A stretch of DNA of 64,000 bases from contig CACXXO010000011.1 in NCBI GenBank assembly GCA_902771735.1, positions 1-64,000 on the forward strand. The letters are read 5' to 3'. Shown here piece by piece: positions 18,658 to 27,500 of this stretch. Positions within the stretch are counted from its first letter, which is position 1. The number at the start of each line of letters is the position of its first letter. A program made the position numbers and the translations under genes. The notes under the pieces are model-generated. The model was not told the origin of the DNA, ran no database searches, and saw only the letters and a list, made by a program, of their open reading frames with translations. Source of the DNA: an uncultured Bacteroidota bacterium (GTDB taxonomy: Bacteria > Bacteroidota > Bacteroidia > Bacteroidales > P3).

Positions 18658-20316
18658 ATGCTCGTTAGCCTACATATAGAAAACTATGCTCTCATCCGCG
18701 AGTCCGATATCGTCTTTGGATCTGGATTTGTGACCATCACGGGCGAGACGGGAGCCGGCAAGTCCATCCTCCTCGGAGCCTTGGGACTCCTGTTGGGACA
18801 ACGTGCCGACACGGCAGTCCTGGCCGACAAGAACCGCAAGTGTGTTGTCGAAGCTCAGTTCGACATCGCGGCACTCTCCCTCCAACCGCTCTTTGCCGAG
18901 GCCGATATCGACTACGACGATCACCTCATCCTCCGCCGTGAGATTTCTGCCGCGGGCAAAAGTCGTGCTTTCGTCAACGACACTCCGGTACAATTGCCGT
19001 TCCTGAAAGCCCTTGCTCCCCATATCCTTGACATCCACTCCCAGCACCAGACCCTCACCCTTGCCGACAGCTCTTTCCGCTTCACCCTCCTCGACAACCT
19101 TGCTGCCGCCGTGCACATGGCTGACGCTATGCCGGCCTATCAGGGCATCTATCAGGAATATATTGCCCTCAAGCGTTCTCTCGAAGCGCTCACTGCCGAG
19201 GAGGCACAGAACCGTCGCGAGGCCGATTTCCTTCAGTTCCAGTTCGACGAACTTGCCGCCGCCCGCCTTGTGGCCGGCGAGCAGGAACCTCTCGAGCAGG
19301 AAGCCCAACTGCTTGCCCATGCCGAGACGGTGCGTGAAGGGCTTGCTGCCGCTGCCACCCTTCTCGACGACGACACCCCTCAGGCGGCCCTCGCCCGTCT
19401 GCGCCAAACCAAAAGCACCCTCTCTCATATCGCCCCTTACCATCCTGAGGCCGAGAGCCTGCTCTCACGCCTCGACTCTGCTCTCATCGAGCTCGACGAC
19501 ATCAACGGCACCCTCTCCTCCTTGGCCGATACCGTCAGCTACAGCCCTGAACGCCAGCAGCAGGTCGACGAGCGTCTGGCCTTGCTCTACCGGTTGCAGA
19601 AGAAGCATGGCGTCGACAGCGTTGAGGCCCTCATCGCCATCCGAGACGACCTCGATGCCCGGCTGCAGAATATCTCCACCCTCGATGAGCGCATACACGA
19701 GCTCATGGAACAAGTCGACGGGGCCTTCTCCGCCTTGCAGCTCGCGGCCGACACCCTCTCTGAGGCTCGTCGCAAGGCTGGCACCCTTTTGGCGGAGAAG
19801 ATTCTTCCGCTCCTCCGCGAACTGGGTATGCCCGAGGCTCGTTTCGAAATAGCCATCAGCCCTGCTGCCGACTATGGCCCTCGTGGCAATGACAGCGTCA
19901 GTTTCCTCTTCAATGCCAACCGTGGCGGCGAAATGCGCGACCTCGCCAAAGTGGCTTCGGGTGGTGAACTTTCGCGCCTCATGCTGGCCATCAAAGCCGT
20001 TGGCGTGTCCCACCAGACACTTGTCTTCGACGAAATCGACTCCGGCGTCAGCGGCGACATCTCCGTGGCCGTGGGAGCCCTCATGCAGCGCATGGCCCGG
20101 CAGACACAGGTCATCGCCATCACCCACCTGCCGCAGATTGCCGCCCGCGCAACCCAGCATTTTAAGGTCTACAAGGAAAATGACACCGAGCGCACTGTCT
20201 CGCACATCCGTGAACTCAATCCCGACGAGCGTCTCACCGAGGTCGCCGTCATGCTCTCCTCCGAACCTCCGACGCCTGCCGCCCTACAGACGGCCAAAGA
20301 ACTGATGAACCCCTGA
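18658..20316 (+). CDS. recN: DNA repair protein RecN
   Basis: 552 residues, typical for RecN, an SMC-like ATPase that helps double-strand break repair. The N-terminal half has ITGETGAGKSILLGALGLLL (Walker A) and the conserved DIHSQHQTLTL segment. A long charged helical middle (about 155-370) is the coiled coil. The C-terminal half has KVASGGELSRLMLAIKAV (ABC signature), TLVFDEIDSGVSGD (Walker B and D-loop) and VIAITHLPQIAARA (His switch). Head and tail are complete. It sits 2 bases behind sufS and 13 bases before aroK. Confidence 0.96.
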   Translation: MLVSLHIENYALIRESDIVFGSGFVTITGETGAGKSILLGALGLLLGQRADTAVLADKNRKCVVEAQFDIAALSLQPLFAEADIDYDDHLILRREISAAGKSRAFVNDTPVQLPFLKALAPHILDIHSQHQTLTLADSSFRFTLLDNLAAAVHMADAMPAYQGIYQEYIALKRSLEALTAEEAQNRREADFLQFQFDELAAARLVAGEQEPLEQEAQLLAHAETVREGLAAAATLLDDDTPQAALARLRQTKSTLSHIAPYHPEAESLLSRLDSALIELDDINGTLSSLADTVSYSPERQQQVDERLALLYRLQKKHGVDSVEALIAIRDDLDARLQNISTLDERIHELMEQVDGAFSALQLAADTLSEARRKAGTLLAEKILPLLRELGMPEARFEIAISPAADYGPRGNDSVSFLFNANRGGEMRDLAKVASGGELSRLMLAIKAVGVSHQTLVFDEIDSGVSGDISVAVGALMQRMARQTQVIAITHLPQIAARATQHFKVYKENDTERTVSHIRELNPDERLTEVAVMLSSEPPTPAALQTAKELMNP

Positions 20317-20329
20317 AAACCCTTGACAG

Positions 20330-20821
20330 ATGAAGTACTACCTCGTTGGCTATATGTATTGTGGCAAGACCACCTTCGGCCGCCGTCTTGCGGCCGAGCA
20401 AGGCATGGACTACCTCGACCTTGACCGGGCCTTCGAGGAACGCTACCATTACACCGTGCCGCGTTTCTTCGAGGCCTTCGGCGAAACGGCTTTCCGGCGT
20501 CTCGAGACCGCCATGCTGCACTCCACCGCCCAACTCGACAATGTCGTTATAGCCACCGGGGGCGGCACCCCGTCCCATTCGGGCAACATGGACTTCATCC
20601 TTCAAAACGGCACCGCCATCTATCTCCAGATGTCTGTCGACGCCCTCGTCGAGCGTGCCCTCCGCAGCCGCAACCCCCGTCCCCTCATGCGCGGTCTTTC
20701 CCCCGACGCCATGCGCGACAAAATCCAATCCCAGTTAAAAGAACGGGAGCCCTTCTATCTGAGGGCCCCCATAGTGTTGGACGGTGCAAATCCGGAATTC
20801 CCGGTTCCTCCCGTGAAGTAA
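20330..20821 (+). CDS. aroK: Shikimate kinase
   Basis: 163 residues. The enzyme phosphorylates shikimate with ATP, the fifth step of the chorismate pathway. The P-loop is VGYMYCGKTTFGRRLA (Gly7, Lys13), with Tyr and Cys where Gly/Ser/Ala is more common. The shikimate-binding region has DLDRAFEE and ETAFRRLE, VVIATGGGTPSH is the family GGG motif, and RNPRPLMRG carries the lid arginine. It ends the plus-strand run; its stop TAA (20819-20821) directly abuts the convergent stop of the nucleoside kinase gene. Another chorismate-pathway enzyme is at 41912-42967. Confidence 0.93.
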   Translation: MKYYLVGYMYCGKTTFGRRLAAEQGMDYLDLDRAFEERYHYTVPRFFEAFGETAFRRLETAMLHSTAQLDNVVIATGGGTPSHSGNMDFILQNGTAIYLQMSVDALVERALRSRNPRPLMRGLSPDAMRDKIQSQLKEREPFYLRAPIVLDGANPEFPVPPVK

Positions 20822-22513
20822 TCAATACTCGAATGCGCTCCCGCCAAGAAACTCTCTCATGATGGAGTTGTAGGGAATGAACTTGTCCTCGATGGGCAGC
20901 AGCAGCTCCGAGAAGGTCAACAGCTGCTGTGCGATGGAGTATTCTTCGCAGTCCTCGGGCACTTGTTTCAGCAAGGGCTCGGCATAGCGCTTCAGCACCC
21001 CCAGTTCGTAGAGCAGGGCCGAGTTGAACATCACATTGGCATTCTCCTGATAGGGGAAGATGTGTTTGCGCTCGCCACGCACCACCTCGGGCCACCGCCT
21101 GAGGGTCTCGTAGGCGTTCCATCCGCGGAAGTTGTTGTCCCTCACGATGCGGCGCACCAACCGGTTGTCGGTGCCGTGGATGATATTCTGGTCGTCGATA
21201 GACAGCTGCGTCAAGGCGCTGACATAGACCTTGAACTTCAGTTCCTCGTCGATTTCCGCCGTAAGCTTCGGGTTCAAGGCGTGGATACCCTCCACCACGA
21301 GGATGCTTCGAGGACCCAGTTTCAGTGTCTTGCCGCTGAAGAAGGGCTCGCCTTTCTTGAAGTCGAAAGTGGGAATGGCCACCTCCTCGCCTTGGAAGAG
21401 GCGGTTCAGGTGGTCGTTGAGCATCGGTATGTCGAGGGCGTCGACACTCTCAAAGTCGTATTCGCCGTTGGGAAGCTTGGGCGTGCGGTCGCGACCCATG
21501 AAATAGTCGTCGAGCGACAGCTGGTTGACATCGTATCCCAGCACGTTGAGCTGCACACTCAGTCGGCGGCACGACGTCGTCTTTCCGCTGCTCGACGGTC
21601 CCGCCAGCAGCACCATCTTGGCGCCACTCTGGCGCACCTGGTCGGCAATCTCGGCATATTTCTTCTCGTGCAGTGCCTCGGCCAGCAGGATGAGGTCCTG
21701 TCCGCCATCCTGATAGACAATGCGGTTGTAGTCCGAAATGGTCGACATGTGCATCAGGTCGGTCCAGTGGTAGTGCTCGCGGAAGATGGCGAAGAGCTTG
21801 GGAGTCTCGGTGTAGAGCGACAGCTTGTCGGGATGCTCAGGGTCGGCGCACTGGAGCAGGTATCCCTCGTCGCCGTAGGTGCGGAAATCCCAGGTGGACA
21901 GACAGCCGGTCGAGGGTGCCAGCTTGCCGTTGATTTTGTGCACGGTGTCGCCCAGGAAGTTCATCTCGACATAGAGTTGGCGCAAGTGCTCCAGGATATA
22001 CAGCGTTTTCGGCATGTGGCGCGAACGGATAAGCTCGATGGCATCCTTCATCAGCATGGTCTTGCTGGTGAAGGGGATGTCCTGCTCCTGGAGTGCTATC
22101 ATGCGCTCCCTCACGGTGCGGCACACCTCCATCTGGTCGGGCAGCTCGAAACCCTCCACTGCCGACACTATGCGGCAGTAGAAGCCGTTCTGCAGCGAGT
22201 GGTCGATGCTAAGCATCGACTTGGGGTAGCAGTCGTGCACGGCGGTATAGAGCATGAACTGCAGGGCGTTGCGGTACATGCGGAATCCCTGGCGGCTGGT
22301 GATGTCGAGCAGCTGGATGGTCGAGGGGGTATAGATGCGGTATTGCAACGCCTCGACGTTGTTGTTCACCAGTGCTCCCAGCACCGGCCATGGGGACTTG
22401 CCGTCTTTCAGGGTCTTTTTTTGCACATAGTCTTTGGCCAGCTCCTCTACCGACGTCCCCGGTGCTATGGTTATCCGCTCGCCGGTATTGACAATTACGA
22501 TTTCTACGTCCAT
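20822..22513 (-). CDS. Two-domain nucleoside (uridine) kinase with TGS-like N-terminus
   Basis: 563 residues. The first ~65 residues (VNTGERITIAPGTSVEELAK) resemble a TGS domain, followed by a segment like the second additional domain of threonyl-tRNA synthetase (residues ~70-230). The last half is a uridine-kinase/phosphoribulokinase fold: P-loop LLAGPSSSGKTTSCRRLSVQ near residue 305, DDYFMGRDRTPKLPNGEYDF, ILVVEGIHALNP and the VRRIVRDNNFRGWNAYETLR segment. Proteins of this plan are common in Bacteroidota and are annotated as nucleoside kinases; the role of the tRNA-synthetase-like part is unknown. The gene starts 31 bases after pepP on the same strand, so the two probably form an operon. Confidence 0.88.
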   Translation of the reverse strand: MDVEIVIVNTGERITIAPGTSVEELAKDYVQKKTLKDGKSPWPVLGALVNNNVEALQYRIYTPSTIQLLDITSRQGFRMYRNALQFMLYTAVHDCYPKSMLSIDHSLQNGFYCRIVSAVEGFELPDQMEVCRTVRERMIALQEQDIPFTSKTMLMKDAIELIRSRHMPKTLYILEHLRQLYVEMNFLGDTVHKINGKLAPSTGCLSTWDFRTYGDEGYLLQCADPEHPDKLSLYTETPKLFAIFREHYHWTDLMHMSTISDYNRIVYQDGGQDLILLAEALHEKKYAEIADQVRQSGAKMVLLAGPSSSGKTTSCRRLSVQLNVLGYDVNQLSLDDYFMGRDRTPKLPNGEYDFESVDALDIPMLNDHLNRLFQGEEVAIPTFDFKKGEPFFSGKTLKLGPRSILVVEGIHALNPKLTAEIDEELKFKVYVSALTQLSIDDQNIIHGTDNRLVRRIVRDNNFRGWNAYETLRRWPEVVRGERKHIFPYQENANVMFNSALLYELGVLKRYAEPLLKQVPEDCEEYSIAQQLLTFSELLLPIEDKFIPYNSIMREFLGGSAFEY

Positions 22514-22544
22514 GATATTTAACTTCTATAACTCCAACAGTTCT

Positions 22545-23933
22545 TTACTGTGCCATGGTGGCTTCGATTTCCTTGACGGTCTTGGGGATGGGCTTTCCCA
22601 GGACGCGGCAGCCGGTCTCCGTCACCAGGATGTCGTCCTCGATGCGGATGCCGCCGAAATCTTTCCATTTCTCCAGCTCGTCGAAGTTCACGAAGTCCTT
22701 GTTGGTGCCTTCGGCATGCCATTTGTCGATGAGTGCGGGGATGAAGTAGCATCCGGGCTCGTCAGTGATGACGAAGCCAGGCTGCAGCCTGCGGCCGCAA
22801 CGCAGCGAGCCTAAGCCGAACTGCTCGCTTGGGCGTGTCTCGTCGTCGTAGCCCACATTGATTTGGCCGTAGTTCTCCATGTCGTGCACGTCGAGGCCCA
22901 TCATGTGGCCCAGGCCGTGGGGCATCAGCAGGCTGTGGGCACCGTTGGCCACGATGTCGTCAATGTTGCCCTTCAGGATGCCGAGGCCTTTGTAACCCTC
23001 TGCCAGCACGCGGCTTGCGGCGGTGTGCACCTCTTTGTAGGTGATGCCCGGGCGGGTGACGCGCGCCGCCTCGAGGTTGGCGTTGAGCACAATCTCGTAG
23101 ATGGCTTTCTGCCTTTCGTCGAAGCGTCCGCCCACGGGCACCGTGCGTGTGATGTCGGAGCAGTAGTTCATCGGGGTCTCGCAGCCGGCGTCCATCACCA
23201 GCATGCGGCCCACCTCCAGGCGGTTGTTGTGGCCGTGGTTGTGCAGCGTCTCGCCGTGCACCGTCATGATGACGGGGAAACTCACAGGGCCGTTGCCCTT
23301 CCAGGCCTTGCCCTCCATGAACCCTGCCAGCTCGTACTCGTAGCGGCCAGGCATGGCCAGCTTCATGGCGCCCACGTGCATGTTGTAGGCCGTGGCGATG
23401 GCTTTCTCAATCTCCTCAATCTCCTCGGCGCTCTTGATGCTGCGCTGCTTCACGCAGGCCAGGATGAGCTCCATCGAGGAGTGGCGGTTCACCGAGCTCA
23501 GCACCAGCCCCAGCCACTCGCTGAGGTCGGCACGGATGTCGGCGCGGTAGGGAGGCAGGTAGTGGGGCAGGGGCGACGTGGGGCGCTTGCCCTCGAGGTA
23601 TTTCCTCAGGTCGGCCATCGAGCCGCTGTTCTCCACTCCCACGCTCTCGGCCAGCTCCTTGACGCTCGGCAGCGGCCCCGTCCAGATGATGTCGTCGATG
23701 TCGTAGTCGTTGGCAAAGAGGTAGTCCTTGCCCGTCTCGCAGTCGAGCACACCCACCAGGTCCTCGCGCTGAAGGCCGAAGAAATAGAGGAAGGTGCTGT
23801 CCTGGCGGAACCAGTAGGTGTTGTCCTTGTAGTTGCAGGGGGCTTCGTGGTTGCCCGGGAGGATGATGATGCCGTGGCCTACGTCCTTGCGCAGCTGCTC
23901 GCGGCGGGCGATATAAGTCTCTTTCTTGAACAT
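22545..23933 (-). CDS. pepP: Xaa-Pro aminopeptidase (M24B, PepP-like)
   Basis: 462 residues from the ATG at 23933 (MFKKETYIARREQLRKDVGH). An in-frame upstream start would add 25 residues (MPSGTQYFPFFY...) of no family likeness. The enzyme removes an N-terminal residue preceding proline, using two metal ions. The N-terminal creatinase-like domain includes NTYWFRQDSTFLYFFGL; the pita-bread domain shows VMDAGCETPMNYCSDITRTV (two Asp ligands), PHGLGHMMGLDVHDMENY (His ligand), ITDEPGCYFIPALI and GIRIEDDILVTETG (two Glu ligands). All metal ligands are present. No signal peptide, so cytoplasmic. It faces away from the giant adhesin gene across a 644-base divergent spacer. Confidence 0.94.
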   Translation of the reverse strand: MFKKETYIARREQLRKDVGHGIIILPGNHEAPCNYKDNTYWFRQDSTFLYFFGLQREDLVGVLDCETGKDYLFANDYDIDDIIWTGPLPSVKELAESVGVENSGSMADLRKYLEGKRPTSPLPHYLPPYRADIRADLSEWLGLVLSSVNRHSSMELILACVKQRSIKSAEEIEEIEKAIATAYNMHVGAMKLAMPGRYEYELAGFMEGKAWKGNGPVSFPVIMTVHGETLHNHGHNNRLEVGRMLVMDAGCETPMNYCSDITRTVPVGGRFDERQKAIYEIVLNANLEAARVTRPGITYKEVHTAASRVLAEGYKGLGILKGNIDDIVANGAHSLLMPHGLGHMMGLDVHDMENYGQINVGYDDETRPSEQFGLGSLRCGRRLQPGFVITDEPGCYFIPALIDKWHAEGTNKDFVNFDELEKWKDFGGIRIEDDILVTETGCRVLGKPIPKTVKEIEATMAQ

Positions 23934-24037
23934 GTTTTTATTATTTTTTGTTAATTTTCCTGCTCCTAAAACGTAAAAAAAAGGAAAATATTGTGTTCCC
24001 GACGGCAAAATGACAACTACGTGTCAATCAGTTATTA

Positions 24038-24116
24038 ACTCCCTACCAACTCCCTACCAACTCCTACCACGGTAGGAGTTGGTAGGGAGTTGGTAGGGAC
24101 ATGGTAGGGTGGTGGG
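24038..24116. repeat. 11-nt-unit palindromic intergenic element, copy A
   Basis: The left arm is ACTCCCTACCA (24038-24048), the same again (24049-24059), then ACTCCTACCA (24060-24069). After a 2-nt centre the right arm is the reverse complement, so 24040-24068 pairs perfectly with 24071-24099 (29 bp). Further GGTAGGG words continue to about 24116. The core is the same as in copy C (40947-41018). It stands between two outward-facing genes, so it is not a simple terminator. Confidence 0.93.
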
Positions 24117-24243
24117 ACGAAGGGTGTGGCAAGCGGCAGGCTTCCCCTTATGGGGAGGGGTCGGGAGAGGGAGATGATATTATATATTATTGAATCAATA
24201 ATAATTAATATATCTGATATTCGGACCTCGGTTGAAAATTTTT

Positions 24244-24274
24244 CTTGTTATATAAAAAAGTTTTTGTATTTTTG
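24244..24274 (+). promoter_or_regulatory. Bacteroides-type promoter of the giant adhesin gene
   Basis: CTTG at 24244-24247 and TATTTTTG at 24267-24274 are 19 nt apart, close to the Bacteroides sigma-ABfr consensus (TTTG, 19-21 nt, TAnnTTTG). The expected transcript would start near 24280 and have a leader of about 295 nt before the ATG at 24578. Confidence 0.65.
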
Positions 24275-24352
24275 CAGGAAGTTATAGTATGTAGAATAGG
24301 TGTATTATATTGTATAAAGAACGATAAATTAGCGATATAGAAAAAAAAACAG

Positions 24353-24388
24353 GCACTGAAGTTTCCGGAAACTTGAGGTTTTCGGTGC
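24353..24388 (+). promoter_or_regulatory. Nested hairpin in the 5' leader of the giant adhesin gene
   Basis: GCACTGAA (24353-24360) can pair with TTCGGTGC (24381-24388), with one G-U pair, enclosing the 16-nt palindrome AAGTTTCCGGAAACTT (24359-24374); the two helices compete for a few bases. It is not followed by a T-run, so it is not an ordinary terminator. No known riboswitch class is recognised. A regulatory role is inferred only from its position in a long leader. Confidence 0.4.
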
Positions 24389-24577
24389 TATTTTGGGCTA
24401 CATTAGGCCTTGGAAAAAGAAAAAAATGACAGAAACGAACCCAAATATTAACCAAAACTATTAAAAAATCACAGAAAAACAAAAGACAGACAAGAATTAA
24501 ATTATAAAAAAACAATCAACAAAACGAGAAAAAAAACAATTAGTTCAATTTATTTATTAACCAAAAAAACAAACATC

Positions 24578-27500
24578 ATGCAAAAGTTTCTACGAACTTT
24601 GACCCTGTTGGCATGCTTAGCGATGCCTTGGGTCGCGCAAGCGCAGAACACGCTGACAGTTGCCGATGGTACGGCTACAAACCAGTACGTACCTGTCTAC
24701 GGCTTCTATGTCGACGATTTTGTGCGCAGCCAGACCATCTACCCCGCTTCGATGATTGAGGAGTCGGCAGATGCCTTTGGCATGAATGGAGGTTCCATCT
24801 CTTCGATGACCTTCTATTTGAGTTCCCCTGCAACTGATTCATGGGGAGCTGCCAACTTCGTCGTGAAGTTGAAAGAGGTTTCTACAACCACTCTTTCAGC
24901 TTTCATGAGTACCGATGACGCTACCACCGTCTATGAGGGCTCACTCGACGGCACACAGTCGACAATGACTGTGACGTTCACCACTCCGTTTACCTACAAT
25001 GGCGGCAATCTGCTGCTTGAGGTTTACAACGATTTGGAAGGCTCCTATAAGAGCGCCTCTTTCTATGGTGTTACCTCCACCGGCGCCAGCTGGAGAGGCA
25101 ACAACGGTTCTTCTTGGACTGCTATTACTGGTTCTGTACAGAACTTCATTCCCAAGACCACCTTCACCTTCTCCGGTGGTTCCCCCATCACCTGCCGCGT
25201 GGTTTCCAACCTCGCTGTTTCCAACATTACCTCCAACAGCGCTGTCCTCACTTGGGAGGATGTGAACAACACCGGCGCTTCCTATTTTATCTATTATGAT
25301 GAACAGGTGATTGCCACTGTGCCCGCTGGCACCTACACCTACTCTGCCACCGGCCTCGCTGGCAACACCGAGTACACTTTCGCTGTTGCCGCCAGCTGCG
25401 CCGCCGACGATGCTTCTGCCGCCAAGGCCATCACTTTCCGCACCGAGTGCGCCATCATCTCCAGCCTTCCTTGGGAAGATGGTTTGGAGGAGGTTCCCGA
25501 TGGTAGTTACCAGATGCCCTACTGCTGGGCCAAATACAACGGCGGTGTCAGCAACTACCCCTACAGCTACACCAGCTATGCCCGCACTGGCAGCCGTAGC
25601 CTGTATTTCTACTTTAGCACCTATGGCACCTATCCCGACGCTGAGTATGCCATCCTTCCGCAGGTGGATGTCACCACGCTGCCGATGAACCAGAACATGG
25701 TTTCCTTCTGGATGCGTACCTCCAACCTTACTGCTACCAACGTTGAAGTGGGTACCATGAGCGATCCCACCGATCCCACCACCTTCACTTCGGTAAGCAC
25801 CCTGGAGGCTCCTGCCGCCACGGGCACTTACACCCGCTATTTGGTGAAACTCACCAATGCTCCTGCCACCGACGCTTATGTGGCTATCAAGATCAATAAA
25901 CCCAGCGCTTACGTCACCATCTATGTCGACGACGTTGTCCTCGACCAGATGCCCTCTTGCTGGCCTGTCCTCAACCTGGCTGCAGCACCGACTGCTCCTG
26001 ATGCCGCCATCCTCACATGGGAAGGCTCCGAGGATAACCCCGCCACTACTACCTACAGTGTCTACAAGGATGGCGTGCTTGTCTCCGACAATGCCGTCTC
26101 TCCCTTCACTGTTACTGACCTTTTGTTGGAGGCCGACTATGAGCTCTCCGTTGTCGCTAACTGTGGCGCCAACGATCCCTCCAATGCCGAAGTGGTCAAC
26201 TACCACCACGGCTATTGCGCCCCCAATCCTACTTCGCGCGATAATCAGGGTCTGACCAATGTCACCTTCGGTACCTTTATGACTGTCAACAACAGCGATA
26301 CTCATCCCACCGCTGCTCCTTACTATGGTAACTACTATGATCAGGTTGGCGCCGCTATCCTTGGTAGAGAGTCGTTCCCCATGAGCATCACCTGGAGCAC
26401 TGGCTACACCTACAAGACTTTTGTCTGGATTGACTGGAACAACGACGTCAACTTCAGCGACGATGAACTCGTCTACTCTGCTGAGTCGAGCAATGCCAAT
26501 CCCACCACTCTCGAAGCCACCATCGCTCTGCCCGCCGGCATCACCGAGGGCTACTACCGCGTGCGCGTCGCCGGTGCCGACAGCTATTTCGACAACAATG
26601 ACACCACTGCCTGCTTCACTGCCTCTTATGCTGCCGCCGAGGACTACACCCTCTATGTTGGTCCCGCTCCCGTGCAGACCGTCAGCTTTAACTACCTGAC
26701 CACCGATGAGGGCGTCGCAATGGGTTCTGCTGCTCCCGCAGTCGAGACCATCCATTGGGGCGACAGCGTTGTGATGACCTCCACTCCTGCTACCAACATG
26801 CGCACCGCCGCTTGGTATGCCGGCAACCTTGAGAGCGTTGAAGGCGTCGAGGCTCTTGCCATCGACACCAACAACTTCAAGGCTCTTATCACTTCCGATA
26901 CCACCTTCACCGTTGTCTACGGCTACGGCCAGTTCGAGATTAAGGGTATCACCGCCAACGCCAACCAGGCTCGCATGGGTTCTGTGGCCGGCGACAGCCC
27001 CTATGGCAACGATATGTACGACTACGCTACCACCGCTACCCTCACCGCCAACGCCAACACTGGCTTCCAGTTCATCGAGTGGCGCAACGAGGACGGCAGC
27101 GTCTACAGCACCGAGAACCCCATTGAGATTGAGGCCTACCAGCCCCTGACCCTCATCGCTCACTTTGGCATCGCCAGCTACGAAGTCTCTGCTGAGACCG
27201 AGCACGGTTATGTCGACGGTCTTGGCATCTATCCTTTCGGTACCGCTGTCACCCTCACCGCCATTGCCGACGAGCACTACCACTTCGTCCGCTGGGCTGA
27301 TGACGACATGACCAACGATACCCGCAGCTACCGCGTCGTTGAGGACAAGGTGTTCCACCCGGTCTTCGAACCCGATGTCTACACTGTGACCATCGCCGAT
27401 GATGGTCTTGCCACCTACACTGTGAAGAACGCCGAGGGCGAAATTGCCTCCGAGTTCCCCTACAACACCACCGCTACCGTTGAGGCCGCCGAAATCGATG

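Larger units (their letters stand above)
23934..24577. other. Divergent intergenic region with palindromic repeat element, promoter and long leader
   Basis: This 644-base spacer lies between pepP (minus) and the 3486-residue adhesin gene (plus). From left to right it holds T/A-rich sequence next to pepP, the 11-nt-unit palindromic element (24038-24116), a GC-rich stretch and an AT-rich stretch (24170-24230), a Bacteroides-type promoter (24244-24274) and a leader of about 295 nt with a nested hairpin (24353-24388). No credible coding sequence is seen; the minus-strand open frame at 24282-24515 is low-complexity AT-rich sequence. Confidence 0.8.

Noticed and set aside
20963-22522. Plus-strand open frame of 519 codons opposite the nucleoside kinase
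   Set aside because: Antisense shadow; the minus-strand gene has a P-loop and family motifs.
22863-23954. Plus-strand open frame of 363 codons opposite pepP
   Set aside because: His/Val/Ala-rich shadow of a gene with all metal ligands in place.
24038-24116. Reading the palindrome as a plain factor-independent terminator
   Set aside because: It lies between two genes that face away from each other, has a 2-nt centre and internal 11-nt repeats, and no T-run follows.
24038-24116. Reading the repeated units as a CRISPR array
   Set aside because: Units are contiguous 11-mers without spacers, only 3-5 per locus, and no cas gene is nearby.
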